A stretch of 8,029 nucleotides of DNA from JAWXTP01 sp044433415 (GCA_044433415.1 JAWXTP010000132.1:1-8029), one strand, 5' to 3'. Positions 1 through 6,617 are shown, counted from the first letter of the stretch. Notes: a model not told the origin generated them from the sequence alone. Numbers and translations: made by a program.

Positions 1-27
1 ATGACCTCTATGACCTCTTTGACCCTC
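1..27. repeat. 9-bp tandem repeat at the window edge (two exact copies plus one diverged)
   Basis: ATGACCTCT occurs at 1-9 and again at 10-18, followed by a diverged third unit, TTGACCCTC, at 19-27. The array touches the window edge and may continue to the left. Read on the minus strand the unit is AGAGGTCAT. The reading frame through it is open on the plus strand to a stop at 154-156, giving Met-Thr-Ser repeats, but this is a by-product of the 9-bp period and not good evidence for a gene. The array lies downstream of the leftward gene at 224-913 and its terminator, in what looks like intergenic DNA. Confidence 0.7.
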
Positions 28-30
28 CAA

Positions 31-51
31 CAATCTTTCAAGCAATCTTTC
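31..51. repeat. Pair of 9-bp direct repeats (CAATCTTTC)
   Basis: CAATCTTTC occurs at 31-39 and 43-51, twelve bases apart start to start, so the period differs from the 9-bp array just to the left. No function is evident. Both sit in the gene-free left end of the window. Confidence 0.6.
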
Positions 52-150
52 CACGCTTGTCGCTTTAAATTCCAATCTAAGCCATTTAACCCTTTAGGGC
101 AACTGCAAGAAAAGATAATGAACAACGAAAAGCAAATGACAGTATACTTT

Positions 151-167
151 TTGTAAAACTTTTACAA
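151..167. promoter_or_regulatory. 17-bp palindrome, possible operator
   Basis: TTGTAAAACTTTTACAA consists of two perfect 8-bp arms around a single central C. Such short, odd-length, AT-rich palindromes are typical of dimeric regulator binding sites, but no regulator gene is nearby. It is also just beyond the terminator of the leftward gene, so it could belong to a gene further left. A one-base loop makes it an unlikely RNA hairpin. The binding role is inference only. Confidence 0.3.
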
Positions 168-175
168 CACATTCT

Positions 176-197
176 AAAAAAGCTCCCTAAAGGGAAC
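176..197 (-). terminator. Rho-independent terminator of the leftward unknown gene
   Basis: Read on the minus strand, GTTCCC pairs with GGGAGC (one G-T wobble) around a TTTA loop (plus positions 192-197 and 182-187), followed directly by six T residues (plus 176-181). It lies 26 bases after the stop codon of the gene at 224-913, the expected place for its transcription end. Confidence 0.7.
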
Positions 198-223
198 ACT
201 CCTTCAAAAACTCAAACCTAAAA

Positions 224-913
224 CTATTCCAGAATATCGTCTGTATTATACTGAAACCCTAATCTCTTAGCGGTTTTAATCTTCGTACCCTCATTTTTTG
301 TATTTAACTGATCTACACCTATATACTTCTGGGAATCAAAAGGTGGGATTAACAAATCAAAATCCACAGCATAAAGCACTGAAGTCTCTATAATATCTAC
401 AAGTATTTCTTCTGTAATTTTCTGATCACCAAAAATCTTATAAGAATAACCCTCTTGGCGTTTCCCCTCAACGAAGAAACATTTCTCATGATTAATATAA
501 ATCCTTGCTATCAAATAACCGTCATCTTCTGTTCTATTATGCTTAAACGAATCAGAAAGGAAGTCATACACATTTATCACTCCGCAATAACTATTATTAG
601 GATTATTTTTAACATAATCACAAGTATGAACTGAATGTTCACGACAAAACTCAAAAACATTAGTGTGCATAGTAAAAATCAACACATCCGAAGCTATCTG
701 CATCTGCGCTTCAAATTTACCTCTATCGCGATATTCAATTTTCACAATACGGCTTGTTGTTAACTCTTCATTAATGTCTGAGGACATTTCATGTAAAGCC
801 TCTTTTAACATATCAAAAACATCTAAAGTATTAGAATATACCTTGTGTTTTAGCACTGCTTTTGTCTCTAACGAGTTGATAATTAACTGTCGTCTATCCA
901 GATCTCCGTCCAT
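224..913 (-). CDS. Conserved-looking soluble protein of unknown function, 229 aa
   Basis: I do not recognise this protein. It has no signal peptide and no membrane segment, so it is probably cytoplasmic. It begins with a charged stretch (MDGDLDRRQL), followed by a predicted helical region (about 10-50). A mixed alpha/beta middle (about 55-160) includes the hydrophobic strands SDVLIFTM (75-82) and YLIARIYI (133-140). The C-terminal part has a helix (about 167-184), a short PPF segment (190-192) and a basic stretch TKIKTAKRLGF (210-220). Cysteines and histidines at 90, 93, 96 and 98 are close together, but no second cluster supports a zinc site. The ATG at 911-913 is chosen because the frame is closed by a stop shortly upstream. 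It is transcribed alone, with a candidate promoter at 966-973 and a terminator at 176-197. The coherent length, terminator and promoter support a real gene; the function is unknown. Confidence 0.8.
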   Translation of the reverse strand: MDGDLDRRQLIINSLETKAVLKHKVYSNTLDVFDMLKEALHEMSSDINEELTTSRIVKIEYRDRGKFEAQMQIASDVLIFTMHTNVFEFCREHSVHTCDYVKNNPNNSYCGVINVYDFLSDSFKHNRTEDDGYLIARIYINHEKCFFVEGKRQEGYSYKIFGDQKITEEILVDIIETSVLYAVDFDLLIPPFDSQKYIGVDQLNTKNEGTKIKTAKRLGFQYNTDDILE

Positions 914-965
914 AAATAATAATAATTTAAGTTTATACTAATTTTGTTATATTTCTTATTTTCCT

Positions 966-973
966 CAAATATA
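966..973 (-). promoter_or_regulatory. Candidate Bacteroidota -7 box for the leftward gene
   Basis: On the minus strand the bases read TATATTTG, an exact match to the TAnnTTTG element used by the primary sigma factor in Bacteroidota. It would place the transcript start about 46 bases before the start codon at 913. The matching -33 TTTG is not clear in the A/T-rich upstream DNA. A second match, TAATTTTG at 939-946 on the plus strand, could serve the rightward gene at 1086 but is about 140 bases away and also lacks a -33 box. Confidence 0.4.
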
Positions 974-1085
974 GCTTATATTTTTTATTTTTTAAATTTT
1001 TTAATTATTTTTTATTACTTTAGCATCAAAATTTTAAGAAATTTTCAGAATTTGACAACGAAAATAAAAATAAAACACATATAAA

Positions 1086-1850
1086 ATGGGACTTAGACGA
1101 AAAATTGGTTTGGGGCTTACAGCTATCTCTGCACTTCTTTTTTTTGCAGGACTTATCTCTTACCTAGAAATTACAAGGCTGGAATCTATCAGTAAAACGG
1201 TCGTTGCTTTAGGGGCAAAAAGTGTTGTTATCTCTAATGAGATGCTAGATATCATGTCTCACCAAGATAGCGCTATCATCAAATTTATTGAAACTAGAGA
1301 TACACTAATGTTTACTAAAGAAAGTGAAATCACTCTTAAGAAACTGGAAACTGTTTCCGAAAAAGTTGATAGCTCCTTCCAAGCAAATAGTAATATCAAT
1401 GCTATACTTGAAAACCAAAGACAATTTATATACACGGTAAATGACAGTAGTGATTCCACGAAATTTAATACAACTTGGTATTTCTCAACTTACAAGGCTG
1501 ACTATAACAAGTTTGTATACTCCGTGAAACAATTTATGCGCTCCACTCAGCAGACTGTTGTTGAAGAAACAGAAAAACTTACTCAAAGTGCATATAGAGC
1601 TATAAAACAAGGAGTAATAACGCTTATTACTGCTATTATCATTATTATCATGTTCTTTATGTTGATAGACACCTATTACATAAAACCTGTAACAACGATA
1701 ACGAAAGCCTTAAAGAATTACCACAACCTAAAAATTCCTTTTAATGTCACGGTTGTTGGTAGAGACGAAGTTTATATGCTTAAGGAATATATAGAACAGC
1801 TTATGCTAAAAATAGATGCTAAAAAAAGAAATAAAAACACTCCTTTTTAG
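1086..1850 (+). CDS. Two-helix membrane sensor ending in a HAMP domain, no output domain
   Basis: The layout is that of the sensing half of a histidine kinase or chemoreceptor. It has a short basic N-terminus, a first membrane helix (about 7-27), a periplasmic helical region of about 145 residues with heptad-like charge spacing, a second membrane helix rich in isoleucine (about 174-195) and a HAMP domain (about 197-244). The HAMP domain shows the early proline (P201) and the GRDEV segment (225-229) with the conserved glutamate E228. The protein then stops after a short lysine/arginine-rich tail (KKRNKNTPF). No kinase, cyclase or methyl-accepting domain follows, and no continuation in another frame is visible in the 51 bases before trkH. 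The periplasmic part resembles four-helix-bundle sensor domains. Transmembrane signalling, perhaps to a separate partner, is inference. It is probably co-transcribed with trkH downstream, as no promoter is evident between them. Confidence 0.85.
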   Translation: MGLRRKIGLGLTAISALLFFAGLISYLEITRLESISKTVVALGAKSVVISNEMLDIMSHQDSAIIKFIETRDTLMFTKESEITLKKLETVSEKVDSSFQANSNINAILENQRQFIYTVNDSSDSTKFNTTWYFSTYKADYNKFVYSVKQFMRSTQQTVVEETEKLTQSAYRAIKQGVITLITAIIIIIMFFMLIDTYYIKPVTTITKALKNYHNLKIPFNVTVVGRDEVYMLKEYIEQLMLKIDAKKRNKNTPF

Positions 1851-1901
1851 CAAAACTTTAGCACACTTCTAATTGTTAATTATCAATATTTTCTAAAATA
1901 T

Positions 1902-3344
1902 ATGCGTGCACACGTAATTATGAGATATATAGGGATGGCTCTACTGCTAAATGCAGTATTTATGCTTATCTCTGCGGGCGTATCCTATGTCAATGACCTT
2001 GACACTGGACTCTACCCTCTTATGCTAAGTTTCCTACTTACAGCAACTATGGGCGCCTTTCCTATGATATTTGTCTCTCATGCTAACGACCTAAGAATAA
2101 AGGAAAGCTATGTTATTGTTGTCACTAGTTGGATAGCCTCTTGTCTTGTTGGCGTACTTCCCTTTGTGTTATGGGGAGGTGAGTTTAGCCTTATAAATTC
2201 ATGGTTTGAATCAGTATCAGGATACACTACTACAGGCTCAACTATACTTACTAATGTAGAAGGTCTACCTAAGGGAATGTTATTTTGGCGCTCTTGTACT
2301 CACGTTATTGGAGGTACAGGTGTTGTGCTTTTTACCCTTGCTGTAGTACCTGCTATGGGGCGCGCCAAGGTATCTCTTACCAATGTTGAGTTCTCTACAC
2401 TTACTAAAGATAACTATACGTATAAAGTACAAAAGGCACTACGTATACTTCTTGTGGTCTATGTATTCCTTATCACTAGCGAAATATTAGCTCTTAAGTT
2501 AGCAGGTATGGACTGGTTTGACTCTGTAAATCATGCCTTCTCAACTATCGCTACAGGAGGGTTCTCTACAAAGAATAACTCTATAGCCTACTTTGATAAC
2601 GTATGGATAGAGATGGTGATTACCTTCTTTATGATAGCTGCTGGTATACACTTTGGACTTCTCTTTGCAAGTATACAAGCTAAAAAGAATAATATCTTTA
2701 GTTCTGAGGTTTCTGTATATTACTTTTTGACTATTATAGTATGTACAGCTTTGCTTACTGTAAATCTATGGGCAGAAAATTATTACTCCTTCTTAGAATC
2801 CATAAGGTACTCTCTGTTTCAAGCGGCATCACTTATATCTACCACAGGATTTGCCACTGTAGATACTAATACATGGCCTGCATTTTCTATATTAATCTTA
2901 ATCTTCTTGTCTATACAATGTGCATGTGCAGGTTCTACAGGTGGAGGTATTAAAAGTGACAGGGTACTTATTCTTTTCAAAACCTTAAAGGCTCGTTTTA
3001 TACAGATGCAACATCCTAATGCTATTGTGCGACCGAAGCTAAACAATGCTACATTAAGCGAGGAATTAATATCTACGGTTTTAGTATTTACAATTTTATA
3101 TATTCTTCTTATCTTTGTGGGGGGACTTATACTAACTATATTTAACATAGATTTAATGACAGCATTTAGTGCATCGTATTCCTGTATTTCCAATGTGGGT
3201 CCAGGGTTTGGTGATGTTAGCTCTATGAGTAATTTTAACAGTTTCTCACCTACTGCAAAATTTATTTGTACGATATTAATGCTCCTTGGTCGTCTTGAAT
3301 TATTTGGATTTATACAAATTTTCTTAATGAAAAGTTGGCGATAA
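1902..3344 (+). CDS. trkH: TrkH-type potassium uptake transporter, channel-like subunit
   Basis: Integral inner-membrane protein that carries K+ into the cell as part of the Trk/Ktr system. The family has four pore repeats, each with a filter loop centred on a glycine, and all four are present: TTTGST (109-114), TIATGGFST (215-223), STTGFAT (313-319) and SNVGPGFG (430-437). The conserved STGGGIKSDR segment (345-354) belongs to the intramembrane gate region, and the C-terminal GRLELF (463-468) is a family signature. The length of 480 aa is normal for TrkH. The ATG at 1902 puts a short polar start before the first helix; a second ATG at 1920 (M7) is possible. No ribosome binding site is visible, as is usual in Bacteroidota. 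TrkH normally pairs with the NAD/nucleotide-binding ring protein TrkA, which is not encoded in this window. The gene follows the HAMP protein by 51 bases. Confidence 0.95.
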   Translation: MRAHVIMRYIGMALLLNAVFMLISAGVSYVNDLDTGLYPLMLSFLLTATMGAFPMIFVSHANDLRIKESYVIVVTSWIASCLVGVLPFVLWGGEFSLINSWFESVSGYTTTGSTILTNVEGLPKGMLFWRSCTHVIGGTGVVLFTLAVVPAMGRAKVSLTNVEFSTLTKDNYTYKVQKALRILLVVYVFLITSEILALKLAGMDWFDSVNHAFSTIATGGFSTKNNSIAYFDNVWIEMVITFFMIAAGIHFGLLFASIQAKKNNIFSSEVSVYYFLTIIVCTALLTVNLWAENYYSFLESIRYSLFQAASLISTTGFATVDTNTWPAFSILILIFLSIQCACAGSTGGGIKSDRVLILFKTLKARFIQMQHPNAIVRPKLNNATLSEELISTVLVFTILYILLIFVGGLILTIFNIDLMTAFSASYSCISNVGPGFGDVSSMSNFNSFSPTAKFICTILMLLGRLELFGFIQIFLMKSWR

Positions 3345-3376
3345 ATTGTTTTTTATCCAATAAATTTATATATTTG
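3345..3376 (+). promoter_or_regulatory. Bacteroidota-type promoter for the SPOR-nfeD-floA operon
   Basis: ATTG at 3345-3348 (-33 like, consensus TTTG) lies 20 bases before TATATTTG at 3369-3376, an exact TAnnTTTG -7 box. This spacing fits the known Bacteroidota consensus. Transcription would start near 3383, giving a leader of about 67 bases before the ATG at 3450. It is the best-formed promoter in the window and separates the downstream operon from trkH. Confidence 0.55.
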
Positions 3377-3434
3377 TTCGTATTATGGTATATGTGGGTA
3401 ACGAATACTCCATATAATTATTTAACTTAAACTG

Positions 3435-3445
3435 GTACACTGTAC
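3435..3445. promoter_or_regulatory. 11-bp palindrome just upstream of the SPOR-like gene
   Basis: GTACACTGTAC is a perfect 5-bp inverted repeat around one central base, ending four bases before the start codon at 3450. It could be a small operator inside the leader, but palindromes this short arise by chance and no partner protein is identifiable. Confidence 0.2.
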
Positions 3446-3449
3446 TTTA

Positions 3450-4946
3450 ATGAAACTTATTTTTTCTATAATATACTTATGCTTAGCGGTATTCTTTTCT
3501 ACAAAGAGTTCTGCTCAAGTTGTTGCACGTTTTGCTGGACTTGAAAAAGATTCAACATATATGTCTTTACTAACGAGCGAAAGCAAGCTCAAAAATGTTC
3601 AAGATTCTTTAAATTCTGTAATCAAAGAAAAAAGAGCTTTAATTGCAGATGCTGACGACGTATTCAAAAATAGTCTATCTAAAGAAATTATTAACCTTGA
3701 AAATCAAATTTTTGATTTAAGAGGTAAGTTAGGCATTCTCTCAACAAAAATAGCAACTGTAGAAAAGCAATTTTTGTTAACTAATATGAGTTCTTCAACT
3801 ACTAAGGATCCTGTAATAATAGAAATAGAAAAGGAAAATAGCTTTTTAATGAGAAATAGTTATTTTAAATCTGCCTTAGAACCATCAGAATATAATACAA
3901 TAATGAATGGAAAAAAGGTAGAGTTAGAAGTAGAATCCATAGCTAGCAAAATAACAGACAAATATTACACCTACACACATTTAAACGATAACTTTAGAGA
4001 TGCTAGTTCTAAAACAGAAGCAGACTCTCTAATTATCGTGATAGACTCTCTACAAACAGTAATAACAAATCTTGATAATGCTATTGGTGATATATGGCCA
4101 AAACTTTATCAAACTAAAATTGATTCTTACAATATCCTGCTTGACAAGATGGGGTTATATGACGATATAGAAAAATTTGGAGAAAAAACTAGAAACGAAA
4201 GAAGCAGAATAGCTGATATTCAATCTACAGTCATAAACCCTCAACTTTCTAGTTATCTAAGAAGTAAACTAATACTTAATGAGTATGAATTAAAACTTGC
4301 TGATGCTCGAAATTTACATTTAGCGAAAGACTCTATAACACAAGTGATGAAAGGTGTAGATGTTGATATCTATAATTTTAGAAAAATTGAGATTCCTAAT
4401 TGGACTTTTATAGATTATAAACCTGCAATTATAGGTAACACAACGATATACAATGACAACAACCCTATTCCTAATCTTATTATCCCTACAGTGGGTGATG
4501 TTTATAAGGTAAAGTTGGGTACGTATATCAAAAAACAAACTGCATATCACATCTTTAGGAAAATATCTCCTATAGAGCTACGTGAAGAAGCTGAAGGCAA
4601 AGTTTCTTATTTTGCAGGCTCTTACAGAACTTACGCCGAAGCTAAAAAAATGAGCGACAGGCTTAAAAATTATGGGATGAAAGTTAGTGTTGCACGCTGG
4701 AGTGATGGCGACCAAATAGCTGACGACGGCTCAATTATTGAAGTAAAACCTGCGGGTGATGCCTACAATGTTATCATAAAAGAAATTAATGACGAGTTAT
4801 TAGCTATAATAAAAGAAAATGCTGACGGCAAAGAGATAATGAAAAATGACGATGGTTATTCAATAGGATTTTTTGATGATTATGACACGGCTAAAGCTCT
4901 ATCAGACTCCTTGGGTAATGCAAAAATAGTAGGTATCACATTTTAG
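3450..4946 (+). CDS. Secreted coiled-coil protein with two SPOR-like C-terminal repeats
   Basis: Residues 1-22 form a signal peptide (hydrophobic core LIFSIIYLCLAVFF, cleavage likely after SSA at 20-22), so the mature protein is periplasmic; there is no lipobox cysteine and no other membrane segment. Residues about 36-300 are largely helical with coiled-coil character. Two related C-terminal segments resemble SPOR domains. The first (about 350-417) contains YKVKLGTY and YFAGSYRTYAEAKKMSDRL followed by VSVARW. The second (about 437-498), more diverged, contains YNVIIKEI and YSIGFFDDYDTAKALSDSL. The paired features (a Y-x-V-x strand, then YxxGxF/YxxYxxAKxxSDxL) are the SPOR pattern. SPOR domains bind septal peptidoglycan lacking stem peptides, so a cell-wall role is likely if the fold holds. 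It heads an operon with nfeD (40 bases downstream) and floA. It is not a match to any named protein I know. Confidence 0.8.
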   Translation: MKLIFSIIYLCLAVFFSTKSSAQVVARFAGLEKDSTYMSLLTSESKLKNVQDSLNSVIKEKRALIADADDVFKNSLSKEIINLENQIFDLRGKLGILSTKIATVEKQFLLTNMSSSTTKDPVIIEIEKENSFLMRNSYFKSALEPSEYNTIMNGKKVELEVESIASKITDKYYTYTHLNDNFRDASSKTEADSLIIVIDSLQTVITNLDNAIGDIWPKLYQTKIDSYNILLDKMGLYDDIEKFGEKTRNERSRIADIQSTVINPQLSSYLRSKLILNEYELKLADARNLHLAKDSITQVMKGVDVDIYNFRKIEIPNWTFIDYKPAIIGNTTIYNDNNPIPNLIIPTVGDVYKVKLGTYIKKQTAYHIFRKISPIELREEAEGKVSYFAGSYRTYAEAKKMSDRLKNYGMKVSVARWSDGDQIADDGSIIEVKPAGDAYNVIIKEINDELLAIIKENADGKEIMKNDDGYSIGFFDDYDTAKALSDSLGNAKIVGITF

Positions 4947-4986
4947 GGAACTTATAAGTAAATTCTAATAACAAACACATAACACT

Positions 4987-5454
4987 ATGGAAATTACAAT
5001 TATCACATTTTTACTAATTTTAGGACTTATCCTTATTGTAGCTGAAATTCTATTAATACCAGGTATTACTGTGGCAGCATTTTTGTCTTTAGTGTCTTTT
5101 GCTAGCGCCATAGTAATGGTATTTAATAACTACGGACAAAATATGGCAATTCTTGTATTCTGTCTTTCCGTTGTTATGTCTATTGTTGTAATAATTCTTT
5201 GTCTACAACGCAAAGCTCTTAAAAAGATAACTCTTGAAACAAAAATAGATTCTACAGTTGATAACAAAATATCTTCATTGATTAAAATAGGAGATAGTGT
5301 TAAAACTCATACGCGACTAGCCCCTATGGGAAGTATAATTACCAAAGATGGGAAAACTTTTGAAGCCAAATCATTAAACGGCTACGTTAGCGAAAATATA
5401 ATGGTAGAAGTTGCTAATATAGAAAACGGTATTGCTATAGTAAAAACAATTTAA
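4987..5454 (+). CDS. nfeD: Short NfeD family membrane protein
   Basis: NfeD proteins are membrane partners of flotillin-like proteins. This is the short form: three membrane helices (about 3-23, 27-47 and 53-74), a basic linker (RKALKK), then a C-terminal OB-fold domain (about 90-155) carrying the typical pattern of a glycine-rich start (IGDSVKTHTRLAPMGSI), GKTFEAKSLNGYV and alternating hydrophobic strands to the end. The N-terminal ClpP-like protease domain of long NfeD proteins is absent. At 155 aa it is complete for the short form. It sits 11 bases before floA, the standard pairing, so the two are almost certainly co-transcribed and probably act together in the cytoplasmic membrane. Confidence 0.9.
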   Translation: MEITIITFLLILGLILIVAEILLIPGITVAAFLSLVSFASAIVMVFNNYGQNMAILVFCLSVVMSIVVIILCLQRKALKKITLETKIDSTVDNKISSLIKIGDSVKTHTRLAPMGSIITKDGKTFEAKSLNGYVSENIMVEVANIENGIAIVKTI

Positions 5455-5465
5455 TTTATAAAATT

Positions 5466-6470
5466 ATGGAAGGATATATCTCGTTAGCTGTAATTGCTAT
5501 ATTAGCAATTATATTTTTATCAATTGTAACCTACTTTATTCCTATAGGACTATGGTTCTCAGCGGCTGTAAGTGGTGTTAAAATAAGCCTTCTTCAACTA
5601 GTGTTGATGCGTTGGAGAAAAGTACCACCATCAATTATTGTTAGTTCTATGATTGAAGGTACTAAAGCAGGACTTGCTGAACTTAACTCTAGTGAATTAG
5701 AGGCTCACTACCTAGCTGGTGGTAATGTCCCAAATGTGGTACATGCGCTTGTTTCAGCACAAAAGGCAAATATACACCTAGATTTCAAAATGGCTACTGC
5801 TATAGATATCGCAGGTCGTAATGTTTTTGAAGCTGTACAGATGTCTGTAAATCCTAAAGTTATAAACACTCCTCCTGTTTCTGCTGTTGCTAAAGATGGT
5901 ATCCAGCTTGTTGCTAAGGCTCGTGTTACTGTTCGTGCTAACATTAAACAACTTGTGGGTGGTGCAGGTGAAGAAACAGTACTTGCTCGTGTAGGTGAAG
6001 GTATAGTATCTTCTATAGGTTCATCAGAAAGTCATAAAACTGTACTTGAAAACCCTGATTTCATATCTAAGGTTGTGTTAAGCAAAGGGCTTGATGCAGG
6101 AACAGCGTTTGAGATTCTTTCTATTGATATCGCCGATATAGATGTAGGTCGTAACATTGGCGCCTTCCTACAAATGGACCAAGCTAATGCTGACAAAAAT
6201 ATCGCTCAAGCAAAAGCCGAAGAAAAACGCGCTATGGCTGTAGCCCTAGAACAAGAGATGAAGGCTAAAGCACAAGAAGCAAAAGCTAAAGTTATAGAAG
6301 CCGAAGCACAAATTCCTCTAGCTATCTCTGAGGCTTTCCGCTCTGGAAATTTAGGTATCATGGATTATTACAAAATAAAAAATATCCAAGCTGATACTTC
6401 TATGCGTGAGAATATTGCTATGCCAACTCCTCAAAACAATCAAACAATAGATAATAAACCTACAAAATAA
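5466..6470 (+). CDS. floA: Flotillin-like membrane scaffold protein FloA
   Basis: FloA organises membrane microdomains and affects membrane fluidity, secretion and envelope enzymes in bacteria such as Bacillus subtilis. Residues about 4-35 form the hydrophobic N-terminal membrane anchor. Residues about 36-235 are the SPFH/band 7-type region and contain the segment DIAGRNVFEAVQMSVNPKVI (114-133), then KDGIQLVAKARVTVRANIKQLVGG (143-166), and DADIDVGRNIGAFLQ-like residues at about 223-236. An alanine/glutamate/lysine-rich helix (about 237-283) matches the coiled-coil oligomerisation region. The tail (about 315-334) is polar. The length, 334 aa, is that of FloA proteins. It is the last gene before the terminator at 6485-6542. 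Confidence 0.95.
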   Translation: MEGYISLAVIAILAIIFLSIVTYFIPIGLWFSAAVSGVKISLLQLVLMRWRKVPPSIIVSSMIEGTKAGLAELNSSELEAHYLAGGNVPNVVHALVSAQKANIHLDFKMATAIDIAGRNVFEAVQMSVNPKVINTPPVSAVAKDGIQLVAKARVTVRANIKQLVGGAGEETVLARVGEGIVSSIGSSESHKTVLENPDFISKVVLSKGLDAGTAFEILSIDIADIDVGRNIGAFLQMDQANADKNIAQAKAEEKRAMAVALEQEMKAKAQEAKAKVIEAEAQIPLAISEAFRSGNLGIMDYYKIKNIQADTSMRENIAMPTPQNNQTIDNKPTK

Positions 6471-6484
6471 TTTCTAATAAACTT

Positions 6485-6542
6485 CAAATACGTTGACAAT
6501 AAGCACTTTAAAACAATGTTTATTGTCAACGTATTTGTTTTT
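6485..6542 (+). terminator. Strong Rho-independent terminator after floA
   Basis: CAAATACGTTGACAATAA at 6485-6502 is the exact reverse complement of 6520-6537, an 18-bp perfect stem that can extend by three more pairs (one G-T) inward to leave an 11-base loop. Five T residues follow at 6538-6542. It begins 15 bases after the floA stop codon. The stem is unusually long and AT-rich for a terminator, so a role in transcript 3'-end stability is also possible. Confidence 0.85.
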
Positions 6543-6562
6543 AAAGAACATATCTCATATTG

Positions 6563-6585
6563 ACGTGAAAAAATCACGTGAAAAA
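6563..6585. repeat. Overlapping direct and inverted ACGTGA repeats upstream of the ATPase gene
   Basis: ACGTGAAAAA occurs at 6563-6572 and 6576-6585 (13-base period), and ACGTGA at 6563-6568 is also inverted against TCACGT at 6574-6579. The cluster ends about 25 bases before the -7 box of the ATPase gene, a position where a regulator could bind. A regulatory role is inference; no regulator gene is adjacent. Confidence 0.4.
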
Positions 6586-6609
6586 TATACATTTAATCCA
6601 AATATGTAT

Positions 6610-6617
6610 TATATTTG
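6610..6617 (+). promoter_or_regulatory. Bacteroidota -7 box for the AAA ATPase gene
   Basis: TATATTTG matches the TAnnTTTG element exactly and would start transcription near 6624, about 26 bases before the ATG at 6650. No good -33 TTTG lies at the right spacing, which could mean weak or activator-dependent transcription. The preceding terminator means the ATPase gene needs its own promoter. Confidence 0.5.

Noticed and set aside
1..156. Plus-strand open frame of 51 codons beginning with ATG at position 1, with Met-Thr-Ser repeats
   Set aside because: The frame is produced by the 9-bp repeats, has no upstream context in the window, no recognisable domain, and a minus-strand frame is open over the same bases.
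491..646. Possible zinc site in the unknown protein (C90, H93, H96, C98 with C110 and C145)
   Set aside because: The spacing does not match a known zinc-finger pattern, and there is no second paired motif.
663..941. Plus-strand open frame opposite the unknown gene
   Set aside because: It overlaps the better-supported minus-strand gene almost entirely and its product is a serine/cysteine-rich sequence typical of an antisense shadow.
1868..1881. Imperfect palindrome TTGTTAATTATCAA before trkH
   Set aside because: Such low-complexity AT-rich motifs are expected by chance in this base composition, and there is no promoter element at the right spacing.
1851..1901. Possible frameshifted remnant of a kinase domain after the HAMP protein
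   Set aside because: The 51 bases before trkH contain no coding potential for a histidine kinase or chemoreceptor, so there is no sign of a simple frameshift; any deletion would have removed the domain completely.
4950..4959. ACTTATAAGT palindrome between the SPOR-like gene and nfeD
   Set aside because: Ten bases with a low-complexity core arise easily in AT-rich DNA; it is not followed by a T tract and the genes appear to share one operon.
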